64,000 nucleotides of DNA. It comes from Cordylochernes scorpioides. Taxonomy: Eukaryota > Arthropoda > Arachnida > Pseudoscorpiones > Chernetidae. The notes beneath the pieces are model-generated. The model made no database searches, was not told the DNA's origin, and saw nothing but the letters and a program-made list of their open reading frames with translations. Location: the NCBI GenBank assembly GCA_030710605.1, contig CP092870.1:15848684-15912683 (forward strand), in the 5' to 3' direction. Numbering within the stretch: position 1 is the stretch's first letter; each line of letters begins with the position of its first letter. The position numbers and the translations under genes are program-made. Below, one piece after another: positions 38,338 to 49,470 of the stretch.

Positions 38338-41253
38338 ATGGATAAGCTTAAAAGAGAAAGAACTCCCTTAAGGAATACTATAACTCGTACCACAAATGAA
38401 ATAAAATCAGGTCTAAGTCTAAAGGAAGTGGATATAATTTTAATAAGGGCCAAATTTGAAAGGTTAACCATTCTTAATGATAGACTGATATTGATTGATG
38501 ATAAAATAAAAGAGATCTTATTGGATGATCCGAGGTCCACAGAAGCTCAAATCAATGATGAGATGGAACTATGTGAGACTTATAGCCTACAAGTAGGAAT
38601 TGTCGCACAGAAGGTGAAAGAATATGAGTCTAAATTGGCAGCACCCTGTGATGATAAAATGTCACAATCTAGCACTTCAGATGTTAAAAGACAAATTAAA
38701 CTTCCAAAATTTGAACTAAAAAAGTATACAGGTGAGCTAGAGGAATGGCTATCATGGTGGAGTCATTTTGAAAAAATACATTTAGATGAGTCACTGTCTG
38801 ATGTTGATAAATTTGAATACTTAATACAATCCATGGTTGTTGGGTCAAAGGCCCACAGACTTGTGACTAGCTTCCCTCTTACCCAAAAGAATTACAACAA
38901 AGTCATTGGAGACTTAAAAGATAGGTTTGGAGACAGAGATATGCTGACTGAGTTGTATGTGCGCAAGCTTTTAAAGTTAGTCATTGCCAGTGCCAGGTCT
39001 GAAAAAAGAACCTTGGCTCAACTTTATGATGATTTGGTTGCACATCTCCATTCTTTGGGATCTCTGGGAGTGGATACTAAGTCTGGGGGTGGTGCTTTCT
39101 TGTACCCGTTGGTGGAGTCAAGTTTGCCACTTGAACTTATCAAAATATGGCAACGTTCCCGTACTCCTTTCAAAGAAAGAGATTACTCCGAGATTGAAGA
39201 GGGAATTGAACATAGTGGGGCTAAAGCTTTTGATAAATTAGAGGGTCTGATAGAATTTTTAAAGCAGGAAGTTAAAAATGCAGAACGCATTTCCTTTGTT
39301 GCTGAAGGATTTGAACCTTCCCTTCCTCTAAAACAGGGAAAGAGAGAAAATAATCCCCCTAAGATCCACAAAGCGTCTGCATTATTTGTTGGAAAGACCA
39401 ACTTACCGTGTTTATTTTGTGATAAAGATAACCATCTTAGCCAAAACTGTTTTAAGGCAGCCAAGATGTTGGAATCGGACAGATTAAAGAGGGTACAGGA
39501 TGCGAAAGTTTGCTTTAAATGCTTGAGAAAGAATCATTTGAAGAAGGATTGCAGATCTTTTGTAAGATGCAAGCGTTGCCAAGGACCTCATTTTGAGATA
39601 TTGTGCAGAGGAACCTCACATAGTCAGGAAGATTTAAATTGGAGGTCAGATAACAGATCTCACAATAGTTTAGCAGAGCAGAATGAGGGGAACAGTGAGC
39701 CTGTAACAGCAATGGCGAATCAAGTATGCACAAATAATATCTCTTTAATGACTCTAATTGTAAAAATTAAAGGGCCGAAACGTTCCAAAATGGTAAGAGT
39801 GCTTTTAGACTCTGGTAGCCAAAAATCTTACATCAGAAGGTCTCTAGCTAAGGAGTTAGACTTACCCAAGGTGGGAGAAGTCAAATTGAATAAATTTTTG
39901 TTTGGAGGGCAAACCACAGGAGAAAAGGCTCATTCAATATTTTATTTCCAGTTGGACAATGTTGATGAGGGAAAGGCTTTCAAAATGGAAGCGTTAGAGG
40001 AAACAATAATTTGTGGCAATATTTCACCCGTTGAAACAGGACCCAGGCAATGGGAATTGGATAAGAAAGGAATCACTTTGACTAAGGTAGACAATAATAA
40101 AACCGAAATAGACATCCTAATCGGTGGAGACTATTATGGGCAACTTCTCACAGGAAAAATTGAACAGCTGGCAGGAGGATTGACCGCAATTCAAACAGTT
40201 CTTGGTTGGACTTTAATAGGTAATACCTCATCAGAGAGACCAGAGACAAGTGCTCAAATGGTTATCACCTTACTTACAACCCAACAGAGAGTAACATCCT
40301 TACGGGAATTAGAAACAATAGGGATACGAGATCCTACAGAGGTCATCTCTGAGAAAGAGAAAAATGTTCTCATGCAAGAAAGGTTTCATGAGAAAATCTG
40401 TCGAGGCCATGATGGACGTTATCCTGTATCTCTTCCATGGAAGGAAGGAATTGGGACGATACCTAATAACTTGGAAATAGCCAAAAGGCGCTTGGAGGCT
40501 ATGACTCAAAAGTTGACACAAAAGGGTCAGTTTGTTCCTTATGATGAAGTCTTCCGATCCTGGTTCAGGGAAAACCTTATTGAAGAAGTTGACGGGGAAG
40601 GCATCAAACCTATTGGACATTATCTACCACATCGCCCGATATATAAGGTTCAGAGTGAGACTACTCCTATTAGACCCGTTTACGATGCATCATGTAAAGC
40701 AAGTAAGAGAAGTTTGTCTCTAAATGAATGTTTAGAGACTGGACCTAATCTGATTGAACTTTTACCTGAAATCCTGATAAGATTTAGGGAAAAGAAAATA
40801 GGAGCCATCGCTGACATCCGCAAAGCTTTTCAGACCTTAGGTATAGAGGAGAAGGAAAGATTCCACAAGGAATACCTCGCCATGCTCGTACAAAAGGGGA
40901 ATGAAACAGAGGGTAGAAGGTTTCTTCCAGGCGAAGTTGTGCTGATTGGTCGAGATGATCAAAAAAGAATATTCTGGCCACTAGGCAGAATCTTGGAACT
41001 GTACCCTGGGAAGGATGGCAGAGAACGTGTAGCTAGAGTTAGGACTGCTACGGGTGAATTTGTAAGACCGTCAAAGAGACTTTTCTCTTTGGAACTTGGT
41101 TCTGATATTTCCAGGGAGGTGAGATTACCTAAGACAGAAGGGATCAAAGCCCAGGAGATTCCAACAGATGGAGAACAGTCAATTTTTACTAGGTCTGGAA
41201 GAGAAGTGAAAAAACCTACGAGATTGGGGGTGTACACCAATAATCTTTCCTAA
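38338..41253 (+). CDS. BEL gag-protease fused in frame to the integrase C-terminal tail
   Basis: 971 codons from ATG 38338 (MDKLKRERTPLRN). In order: a coiled N-terminal gag; a BEL gag block (LPKFELKKYTGELEEWLSWW, FGDRDMLTELYV); zinc knuckles CLFCDKDNHLSQNC and CFKCLRKNHLKKDC plus a third Cys-rich CKRCQGPHFEILC; and an aspartic protease with active motif LLDSGSQKSYI at about 39807. Then comes the start of RT (GHYLPHRPIYK, RPVYDASCKAS, GAIADIRKAFQ). At about 40862 homology jumps to the integrase-tail type sequence RRFLPGEVVLIGRDDQ and WPLGRILELYPGKDG. RT catalytic YVDD, RNase H and the integrase core are missing but the frame stays open. It can make gag and protease but needs RT and integrase from another copy. 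Confidence 0.92.
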   Translation: MDKLKRERTPLRNTITRTTNEIKSGLSLKEVDIILIRAKFERLTILNDRLILIDDKIKEILLDDPRSTEAQINDEMELCETYSLQVGIVAQKVKEYESKLAAPCDDKMSQSSTSDVKRQIKLPKFELKKYTGELEEWLSWWSHFEKIHLDESLSDVDKFEYLIQSMVVGSKAHRLVTSFPLTQKNYNKVIGDLKDRFGDRDMLTELYVRKLLKLVIASARSEKRTLAQLYDDLVAHLHSLGSLGVDTKSGGGAFLYPLVESSLPLELIKIWQRSRTPFKERDYSEIEEGIEHSGAKAFDKLEGLIEFLKQEVKNAERISFVAEGFEPSLPLKQGKRENNPPKIHKASALFVGKTNLPCLFCDKDNHLSQNCFKAAKMLESDRLKRVQDAKVCFKCLRKNHLKKDCRSFVRCKRCQGPHFEILCRGTSHSQEDLNWRSDNRSHNSLAEQNEGNSEPVTAMANQVCTNNISLMTLIVKIKGPKRSKMVRVLLDSGSQKSYIRRSLAKELDLPKVGEVKLNKFLFGGQTTGEKAHSIFYFQLDNVDEGKAFKMEALEETIICGNISPVETGPRQWELDKKGITLTKVDNNKTEIDILIGGDYYGQLLTGKIEQLAGGLTAIQTVLGWTLIGNTSSERPETSAQMVITLLTTQQRVTSLRELETIGIRDPTEVISEKEKNVLMQERFHEKICRGHDGRYPVSLPWKEGIGTIPNNLEIAKRRLEAMTQKLTQKGQFVPYDEVFRSWFRENLIEEVDGEGIKPIGHYLPHRPIYKVQSETTPIRPVYDASCKASKRSLSLNECLETGPNLIELLPEILIRFREKKIGAIADIRKAFQTLGIEEKERFHKEYLAMLVQKGNETEGRRFLPGEVVLIGRDDQKRIFWPLGRILELYPGKDGRERVARVRTATGEFVRPSKRLFSLELGSDISREVRLPKTEGIKAQEIPTDGEQSIFTRSGREVKKPTRLGVYTNNLS

Positions 41254-41282
41254 TTAAGATTTTTTTTTTTGTATTCCCATAC

Positions 41283-41297
41283 AAAAAGGTGGGAGTA
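41283..41297 (+). promoter_or_regulatory. Polypurine tract of the BEL element
   Basis: AAAAAGGTGGGAG immediately before the 3' LTR; position and purine content fit the plus-strand primer. Confidence 0.65.
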
Positions 41298-42183
41298 TGT
41301 TAAAAATAGATAATTTATAATTGTATGCTTTATAGATTTTCCTCTATTATTATTATGTATATATTTTTTTATTTTATTTTTGTTGCCTCTTTCTCTTAAT
41401 GGGTGGAAAGGAATAAAGAATGGAAAGAGCAAGATTTGTAAACAAACAAGACATCGCCCCCCCATCCCATGCGCGAGCACCTATGCGCGGTGACGGGGAG
41501 AAAAAAGAAGAAAAGGACAACCGGCAGCGCTGGTGTATAGGCTCGGGGAAATATGAGCTCCCGGGAAATATGAGCTCCCGCCAAATATGAGCTCCCGCCT
41601 CAGAAGGAATGAGTAACCACGTGTGAATGAAACAAAGAAGATAACGAGAAGAGAGTCGTTATAGAATTGCGCACCAATTAAGTGGGTTGCGATATAGTTT
41701 CCTGTTAAGGAACAGAAGAATTAATCTGGAAAATTATCTCAAGTGTGAAGAATTATTTCAAGTGAATTCACGATCAAATTTATCGACAGAATTGAAAACA
41801 AGATTTGTTTTTATAAAACGGAAGCTTAGATAAGTATTTGCAAACTTTGTTTGAAAAAGATTTTGCCTTTCCACCCCTAGTTATTTTGCTCTCTACATTA
41901 TTTGTTTGTATGTATATTTAACTTGTATCACTTGTTTTGTTTATTCTAATTTTAAATATATCTAACCTTTTGGCCAATTTGATTATCACCCTTTTTATCT
42001 GTTTATTTATTTTTATTTTTAATGCCCAGTCATTTTTGACAAGCAAAATAAAATATATATTTAGGCCATTTTTGTTAAATTGTATTTCTACAACTTGTGC
42101 AAACACAACTGGTGAATCTCTATTTTCAATCTGGGTAAGATTGACCTTCCCCACATTATTTATTTTTTTTTTCAAATTCAACA
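41298..42183 (+). repeat. BEL 3' LTR
   Basis: 886 bp, nearly identical to 37398-38283. Confidence 0.95.
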
Positions 42184-42187
42184 AATG

Positions 42188-42325
42188 ATAAAATATTGCT
42201 GTATCATGTTTGATAGACAATAACAAAATTCTTTCTAGGATCATTCACTCGAGCAGAACATTGGAAAAAATCAAATTTGTTTGGTCAAAAAACTATATTG
42301 ATATTAAATAAATCCTTATGAGAAT
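42188..42325 (+). repeat. Shared array flank, right half behind the BEL insertion
   Basis: Continues the flank to CCTTATGAG, where it joins LINE copy D at the gag N-terminus. The last ~60 bp of flank and first bases of LINE seen in copies B and C are deleted. Confidence 0.85.
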
Positions 42326-42724
42326 GCAAATTCTGCCGCGGCGAACGGAATTGTTGCCAAGCCTTCTGCTAACGGCGCTGAAAAGACCGCAAAGAACTGG
42401 GCTGATAGAATGGAGGAGGTAGAGAAAAACGAGGACGGCTAAACCGTGGTGAGGAATAAGAAGAGACGCCGTGACTCGGGGACATCTAACACCACAACGG
42501 CGCAGACCAGCAGCGCCGGAACAAGCGGAACTACCAGCGAAGCGCCGCGAAAACGCAAGACAGGAACGCGGTCAGCGCAGGCCCAGGAAATCAGGGCCAC
42601 GCGAGCGCACATCGCGGACGCCAGGCCTCCTCCACCCAGGGGCAGTGCGTGTACATCGAGCACTGCCTGACTTCACTCACTACCAGTATATCCAGGCGAT
42701 AAAGTGGTGGGCGGAGCCAAAAAC
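42323..42724 (+). pseudogene. Tx1 gag N-terminal fragment, copy D
   Basis: Carries NWADRMEEVEKNEDG followed at once by TAA (42440), then the KKRRRDSGTS part. The deletion junction at about 42724 joins it to the middle of the endonuclease. Confidence 0.8.
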
Positions 42725-44375
42725 GATGCCCACGGACAGGATATGGCTTTATCAATGTCCATCTTTCTCATATCTCTCACGAGCGGCTAGAGAAAATAGA
42801 GCTTATTGCGGTAACTGCCATCCAAGAGAAAGCCTGGGTCCTCGGCGACTTTAATATCAAGGAAGATAGGAAAATCTCTTCGGACTCCCTGGATGCCCTC
42901 ACCTCTCTACAGGATCTGGCTACGCTGGTGGACGCAGCCACCCTGTTCGACGCCGCCCACCTGCCCACCAGGGTCGCTAGTCACGGCGAGCGCATTGAGA
43001 GCAACCGACTGGACAGAATCCTAGTTCCTGCGGGCTTCCTGGATCGTGTGAATAGCCACACGACAACCCACTATCATCTCTCCGATCACCGAGCCCTGCT
43101 GCTCCAGGTGGGTCCTGCCGCCCCCTCCCCCCAGCCTTGCATAGCCGCGCTGCTTCGCTCGGGGCTGGTGCAAGCACACCTAGCTGGCTAAATCAGGGAC
43201 CTGGAGGAGAACATCAGCGACCTAGAAGATGTGGCGATATGGGTGAGATGGACGGGCATCAAGGCGAGACTGCTCGCCGAGGCAAGATCTCTCTGCGTCT
43301 CACGCGCCGCAGTTGCTGATGACGGTTACGTCGCCCGGGCTCGGAGATATATTCCGGCGCAGCTGGAAGCCTCATCGGTTAAGGCTGAATACCCGACCTT
43401 GCCTAACATCGTACGTGTGATGAATCCTCGCCGACATGCCATTATCATCAGGGACGACGACGGCCGCGTCATCGAAGGCCCCGGGCTGCGGCGAGGTCTT
43501 CCGGCCCCGCTTCGCCCGCGCAACCTGTGATCCGGCGGAGGGCGCGGCTTTCATCAGAGGCACAACCACCTCCATCGAATTGGACGAGGACGACCCACTC
43601 CACTGGGCTGAAATCTCTGCGGCTGAGGTAGCCACCTCCCTCGCGGGAGAGCTCTCGGCTGGGACGGACTGCCCTGCGAACTCCTCGCCGCCTATGAGGA
43701 AATCTTCACGGACGCCCTGAGCCATGTCTTCGCCGCTTCTCAGCTTCGCGGTGCCCTGCCTCCATCCATGCGGCGAAACGCAATATGCCTGATCCCCAAA
43801 GCCTGCAGCGGTCGTTGCTTGGATGGCTATAGGCCCATCTCGCTCCCGTCGGTAGACTACAGGGTGGCATCCATCCTCCTCCGTCGCCTCAAGCCCCACC
43901 TACCAGCCTTGATGCCGGAGTCCTAGACCTACGCCGTGCTCGGAAGGTCCCCCTCCTGGAACATTTCCCGGATAACTGATGCCGTCGAGGAGGCTACTGC
44001 TGGGGCTCGCCGCTGGCCATCGTGGGCGTCGACCTCGAGTCCGCCTTCGACTCCCTGGATCGCGGCTTCCTTCTATCCTTGATGGTGTCCCTGCGCCTCC
44101 AACCGGCCTTCGTGGGTTGGACACTGCTCTTGTACGCCAGGGCGGACGCGCCAATAAGGGCAGGTCAACATCAAACGGCTGCCATACATCTCCTCAATGG
44201 CCTGAGACAGGGCTGTGCTGTCAGCGCCGCCGCGCTCTTCATCATCGCGACGGGGCCACTGCTACGTCGCCTGGAGATGATCCTCGGCGTGGGCAATGTC
44301 ATCGCCTACGCAGACGACATCGCCCTTCTGGTCCATCGCGACGAGCAGTTCGTGTAAGTCCTCGAAGACGGCCTT
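42725..44375 (+). pseudogene. Tx1 EN-RT fragment, copy D
   Basis: Starts midway through the endonuclease (VLGDFNI, then SDHRALLL) and runs into RT with several breaks: a TAA near 43190, a small deletion at about 43490-43500, and TAG near 43925. AYADDIALL remains, with TAA after DEQFV at 44355-44357 as in copies B and C. Confidence 0.85.
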
Positions 44376-45403
44376 AAGGCGATAGATAAAGTGGTCGGAG
44401 GGGCCAGACACATAATCCAGCTCACCAGGATGAATGGACATGTCCTGGTAGGTCTGACAAGCAAGTCTCTAGCGGAACGCCTCATTGACGGGGGCCTTGA
44501 AATCGAAGGCACGATCCTTAGGACCTTTCCCTTCCGTAAAAGGTCGAGAAACTAACCATCGGAAATCTCCCTTTCTACCTGGAGGATGCCGTCATCATCG
44601 ACGCCCTGCGGCCTTATGGGCGCGTTACGTCCATCGCCCCCTAGCAACTCAAAGCTGGGGTATATGGCTACACAGACGACCGTCGTGATGCCGACATCAA
44701 AACTAAAGGCGACACCTTGCCGTCGTTCACGACCTTCGGAATAAGGTGCTCTTAATGCAACAACCAGGGTCACCACATAGCCAACTGCCTAATGCTTGCT
44801 AAGACCACCGGCCCCAAGTAAGTATCATCACCCTCCCCCACAGATGTCCCATCACCAACCGCGCCTCAGCTGCCCAGCCAGCTAGCACCCGCGCCTCCTG
44901 CACCAGCACCCCCTGTTCCATCTGTGGAGGTACCAAGTAATGTTCCCGCGGTTCACACTTCGCCCCGTCGCTCCACCGCGCCTCAGCCTGCTGAACCAAC
45001 GTCCGCTTCTCCCCATGAGGAGGGGAGTCAGCTCCAGCCGTAGTAGCCCCTCCACTTTCACTACCTGCCCTGGGAACTTATGAACTCCAGACCTCTCCTG
45101 AGCCTTTTGAGACTTCTACCCTATGAAGAAGGAAAACGAGGATCAGCTAGACAAGATATTTGACCAACTGAATGATTCATCTTTCCTGAGCCCCCTATAT
45201 AAGAAAGGAATGTTTTACAGGGATGACATCGTGTACGGGACTCTTTACCCCCCCCGGTAGGGAGTTTCTACTCGAGGAACTCTCGTCTGAAAAACAAGAT
45301 AATTCTCTCCGAATTTCTCAACATTGTCATCGAGCATGTTGGGGATAAGAACTCCGAAATTAGCAAAGGCTTGTCCACACTCAAGGCGGCCTGTAGCTCC
45401 TGA
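44376..45403 (+). pseudogene. Second gag-like segment, copy D
   Basis: KVVGGARHIIQLTRMNGH to the C-terminal MKKENEDQLDK segment, with frameshifts and a broken knuckle. Ends at TGA 45401-45403. Confidence 0.78.
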
Positions 45404-45536
45404 TAGGATCCAGATGTCCCTTCGAAGAGAGCTTCGTCTGGTGTAAATATTTTCTTTATTTTTTTCTAATTTCACCCTAACTCTCATTTTGCTGTTGACT
45501 AGGTGTCAATAAACTTATTTTAATTGTCAAATTGTC

Positions 45537-45615
45537 GCACCACTAAACCACTCACAGTTACACACCACTAAACCACTATACCACTCAAAATTACACACCA
45601 CTAAACCACTCACAA
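45537..45615 (+). repeat. 25-bp minisatellite behind copy D
   Basis: About three units. Confidence 0.85.
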
Positions 45616-46310
45616 CGCACATAATTTATATCATAGAGTTATATTTTTTATTTTAAAATTTGGGGAAGCCATTTTACCTTTGGCGATCTGATCAACCCCT
45701 GACGTCATGAGTCCTGCCAAGACGACCAACAGTAGATATGCCTAAGACCAATCGCCAGCTCGGCTAAAAAAATGACCCATAGTCAAATCGTCATGGCCTA
45801 GGTGGCATACCTATGGCCAGTTGTCGTGAGAGGACAAGTTTTCACCAAGAAGTAGTCAGACCCGAGGTTCATAGAGGCTTCCCCGGCGGGCGCTGGGCCG
45901 GCAATGGCCACAATTGGTCGTTTCTAATAACTCTATAGACTTTATATTTCTCTATCGATCGAATGATAAAGCAATCCGTGTCTGATACATTAATTATGAA
46001 AGATTATATTGGATCAAACTTATTTATTGATATCTTCCAGTGTTTCGACGTTGTTTCCTCTGCTAGGAACACCCACTACAAACACTATCACTTGGAATTC
46101 TATCCACAGCTGATCACCTCGGATGAATAAATAGTATTGATCCAATATATAGGCGATCTCTTTCTAATTGATATGTATAAGAATGTAAAGATAAATTGTA
46201 ATGAAACATTATTTAGAATAATGGAAAAATTGACTTGTTATTATAATGCCAGTTTAGAGCAAGCTGAAACTGAACTATTAAATTACGATTTATTATAATT
46301 ATATATTTTA
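45616..46310 (+). repeat. Shared array flank after copy D, first part
   Basis: Matches 35509-36230. Interrupted by Helitron-like elements at 46311; the flank resumes at about 47439. Confidence 0.87.
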
Positions 46311-46598
46311 TCTACTTATATATTTGCCTTATTCTGTCTGTTTGTCTGTTTGTCTGAAGCTCACGGATGGGATTTTTCATAACCATCGGTGGTTCAGTGG
46401 TAGAATGCTCGCCTGCCACGCGGGCGGCCCGGGTTCGATTCCCGGCCGATGCATTTTTTTTTTTTTTACAATTTTTAAAACTCATTTATATATTAAACAA
46501 GAATGACATCCACGGCGCCAATTTATAAATGTAACGAATAGTATTTGAATAAAAGCATTTAATCGGGTAAAACCCGGGCGTTGCCCGGGTCATTCGTA
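46311..46598 (+). mobile_element. Helitron-like element carrying tRNA-Gly, copy 1
   Basis: 288 bp, 5' TCTACTTATATATTTGCC, a near-intact tRNA-Gly (46383-46453) with its T run, then GACATCCACGGCGCC and a 3' CCCGGGCGTTGCCCGGG hairpin plus TCATTCGTA. It is followed directly by a second copy. No terminal inverted repeats or target duplication are visible. The 5' TC and hairpin-3' layout fits Helitron; the expected terminal CTAG is degraded here but present in the related end at 47435-47438. Confidence 0.6.
46383..46453 (+). tRNA. tRNA-Gly (GCC), near-intact
   Basis: 71 nt without CCA. Anticodon stem and loop CTCGC-CTGCCAC-GCGGG give GCC. A box TGGTTCAGTGG and B box GGTTCGATTCC are canonical, and a run of T follows (Pol III terminator). 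The only visible defect is C at position 1, which breaks the first acceptor pair with C72. It lies in a mobile element, so it may be a passenger or pseudogene rather than a working host tRNA. Confidence 0.75.
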
Positions 46599-46890
46599 TC
46601 TACTTTTATATTTGCCTTATTCTGTCTGTTTGTTTGTCTGTTTGTCTCAAGCTCACGGATGGGATTTTTCATAACCATCGGTGGTTCAGTGGTAGAATGC
46701 TCGCCTGCCACGCGGGCGGCCCGTGTTCGATTCCCGGCCGCTGCATTTTTTTTTTTTTTTACAATTTTTAAAACTCATTTATATATTATACAAGAATGAC
46801 ATCCACGGCGCCAATTTATAATTGTAACGAATAGTATTTGAATAAAAGCATTTAATCGGGTAAAACCCGGGCGTTGCCCGGGTCATTCGT
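46599..46890 (+). mobile_element. Helitron-like element carrying tRNA-Gly, copy 2
   Basis: Head-to-tail duplicate of 46311-46598, with extra changes in the tRNA and a longer T run. Confidence 0.6.
46675..46745 (+). pseudogene. tRNA-Gly (GCC)-like, degenerate
   Basis: Same as 46383-46453 but with changes in the T arm (CCCGTGTTCGATT) and acceptor 3' side (CCGCTGCA) that disrupt pairing. C1 is shared with copy 1, so that defect predates the duplication. Confidence 0.7.
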
Positions 46891-47438
46891 ATATAATAAT
46901 TGTATAAACGAATGCAAGACAAAATCACCGCGAATGTTTCTTTTTTTTTAAGGCAATTTCTTTTTAAGGCAATTATCGTTATTTATCGTTAATTTTTGTT
47001 TCGATTTTATTGAAAAAAAAACGATATGGTGCCTTTAAAAAATGATCTTTATTACTATGCAGTTTTCTATTTAGTCAATATACCTAAGTTCATGTTGCAA
47101 ATGTAATTATCTCTATCGATTTAGTAGGTGAAATGCAAAAAAAATCGACATGATTAAATCTTTATGAAAATTCACATTTTTATTTTTATATTTTCAAGAC
47201 ACACACAGTTTGGGGCGGGACGTTTCACAAGAGAGACATCCACGGCGACAATTTATAATTGTAACGAATAGTATTTTAATTAAAACATTTTAAAAACACA
47301 CAGTTTGGAACGGGACGTTTCACAAGAGTGACATCCATGGCGCCAATTTATAATTGTAACGATTAGTATTTGAATTAAAAGTTTTTAAAATATATACGCA
47401 CTCGGGTAAAACCCGGGCGTTGCCCGGGCCATTCGTCT
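46891..47438 (+). mobile_element. Further Helitron-like element or tandem relic
   Basis: Contains two tandem ~115-bp repeats (GGCGGGACGTTTCACAAGAG and its GGAACGGGACG version) and a 3' end CCCGGGCGTTGCCCGGG then CCATTCGTCTAG. It is related in inverted orientation to 29940-30130. No coding region. Confidence 0.55.
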
Positions 47439-47845
47439 AGTATATTTATAATTGATAATATAATTAATGTATAATTTTAACGCGGCCACATCAACAAGGT
47501 TCTTTCTACGGAATTTTTGTTCTTTTTTCCAAAATTACTTTATTAGGTACCGCTCAAAAAGAGCAACCTAGTTTATGATAATTGCAACAATGAATGTGAA
47601 GGTTAATATATTAAACACAGTGTCCAATGCGGGATTTGATCCCGGTTCATGGCTGTCGGGAATCGAGGGATTTAACCACTACGCAACCGACTTCTTTCTG
47701 CGAAACATTCACTCGAGCAGCAACATATAAAAATAAGAAAGATTATGAAAGGGAACCTTCACTATTTTCCATTGAAACTCCCTATTAGAATGTTAAGAGT
47801 TTAACAAGTAGGTGTATAGGTAAAGTTGAACATTAAAATATATAC
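47439..47845 (+). repeat. Shared array flank, resumed
   Basis: Matches 12370-12770 and 36230-36624, including the tRNA-like stretch (47620-47692). Ends with TATAC, the target of the Gypsy insertion. Confidence 0.87.
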
Positions 47846-48063
47846 TGTTGTAATGGGTATGAGTTATCTGAAAAAAACTCGCTAAGACTTACAAGTTGAA
47901 CTGAATGTTTATTTAATCTAGTAATCTCCTTTTATACACGATAGAGATAAAAAGGAAATAATTTACATAAGTTAAAAACAATTGACAAATGGCATGATTT
48001 TGCATAGTCAATAATAGATAATAAATATAATACATAACATATTTTATATAACATATCACAACA
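47846..48063 (-). repeat. Gypsy 3' LTR
   Basis: 218 bp; differs from the other LTR at about ten sites by eye. Confidence 0.93.
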
Positions 48064-48076
48064 TGTTTCCCCTCTG
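48064..48076 (-). promoter_or_regulatory. Gypsy polypurine tract
   Basis: Minus-strand GCAGAGGGGAAAC directly upstream of the 3' LTR. Confidence 0.7.
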
Positions 48077-48174
48077 CTACAACAATACAACAATTAGAGA
48101 ATGTCACGAATTTGTACAACCATCAACAATCAGATCAGTCAAATCAAAAGACCGTTGACATGCCTCCCTTCTGC

Positions 48175-49470
48175 TTAAAAACAAAATCTTTGTGGTTTTC
48201 TTAATTCTCTTCCGAACCTTGAAAACCGGGGCCTTTCGGATGGTTCTGGTGAAATCCCAGCGGATGTAGTCGCTTTTTCCCTCTGGTTAATATTGGTCTC
48301 TTCACTCGACCGCTGTATCGGGGCTGTAGATGACTCTCCTATCGTTGGACTGTCGCAATGCAGATGTTGAGCTTCTGGGGAGCCGGTAATTGGTTCTAAA
48401 GATAACTGCCTTTTTTCGTTGACTCCATCTTTCGGCCTAATAAATTGTTGATTTCTTATTAACTTATTTCCTGATGGTGTTACGACTTCAAAGCTCTGAG
48501 GAGAATTAGCCTGCGCTGAAATCTTCACCGGTGTCCATGTCTCCCTTGGATGCATTTGACACCATGCATCCTCTCCTACATTGACCTTGGGATAGCTTTT
48601 ACTGTTTCTGTCATAATGCTCTTTCATTGAGCTCTGTCTTTTTCTTTTGGCATTCTCTATACTTCTCCAATTAGTTTGATAAGGTTTATATAGCGGTGTA
48701 ATTCTGGGGATTTGACATCGAAGGCTCCTCGATAAACATAGCTGTGCGGGTGAAGGTAGGTCATTTTTTGGTGTATTCCTATATGCCAGAATAGCCAGAT
48801 ATGGGTCGGACCCTTCATCTCTACATTTAATTAATTGATTTTTTATTGTTTGAATGTTTCTTTCGGCCAGACCATTAGATCTATGGACTTGAAAATAGCT
48901 GTTTTATACCCCATTTTATACAGAAGTCAGTCATAATTTCTGAGCGAAACGGTGGTCCATTGTCGGACATCATGGTTTCCGGAATCCCGAATCGTGCAAA
49001 TGTTTCTCTCAATTTATTTTTTACATTAATCGCCGTAGGTGGGTTTAATGCAAATACCTCCGGGTAGCCACTATATCTGTCGACCACTAACAAATGGGGC
49101 TTTGTCTTAATATAAAATATGTCCAATGATACTGTCTGCCATGGATAATCTGGAACTGGGAAAGGTTTTAACGGCTGCCGTATTTTCGATTTCTGATATT
49201 TTTGACAAATTTCACAATTTTTACTTTTTCAGCAATGTCGATGGACATTCGCGGCCAAAACAAAGATTCTCGCGCCAAACCCTGAATTGCAGATATCCCT
49301 TGGTGCGATTGGTGCAACAAATTGAGCATATTATTCCTTTGTGTCATCGGAATCACTATGGCCGATCCTATACATAATAGATCATTCCATAAATATAAAC
49401 GGTGTCTGAAATCGAAAAATGCTTTGGCATCTTCATCGACGTCTTTTTTTGCATATTGGCCACCCCTCAA
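48175..49470 (-). pseudogene. Gypsy integrase remnant
   Basis: Three frames cover the region. First comes a zinc-binding part with HQGISAIQGLARESLFWPRM (about 49250-49340). The core domain follows with VVDRYSGYPEVFAL and FGIPETMMSDNGPPFRSE, then a C-terminal tail (RPRFSRFGRELRKPQRF) ending at 48175. Catalytic Asp positions are visible in the core but the frames are separated by indels. Confidence 0.85.

Larger units (their letters stand above)
37398..42183 (+). mobile_element. BEL/Pao LTR retrotransposon, internally deleted
   Basis: Two 886-bp LTRs (37398-38283 and 41298-42183) with TGTT..AACA ends flank a 3-kb interior. The 4-bp duplication AATG precedes (37394-37397) and follows (42184-42187) the element. 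The uninterrupted sister flank, GTAATGATGAAATATTG at about 30765, gives the empty site. The LTRs differ at only about six places by eye, so insertion was recent. The single internal frame joins gag-protease to the integrase tail with the RT core removed. Confidence 0.95.
42326..45536 (+). mobile_element. Chimeric Tx1-type LINE, copy D (internally deleted)
   Basis: Starts GAATGCAAATTCTGCCGC. About 1.5 kb between mid-gag (42724) and the endonuclease (DAHGQDMA region) are missing. RT, second gag-like half and 3' UTR are present. The same fusion join occurs at about 44376. Confidence 0.9.

Noticed and set aside
40532..40723. Separate small gene inside the BEL interior
   Set aside because: Alternative frame of the long BEL reading frame with no support.
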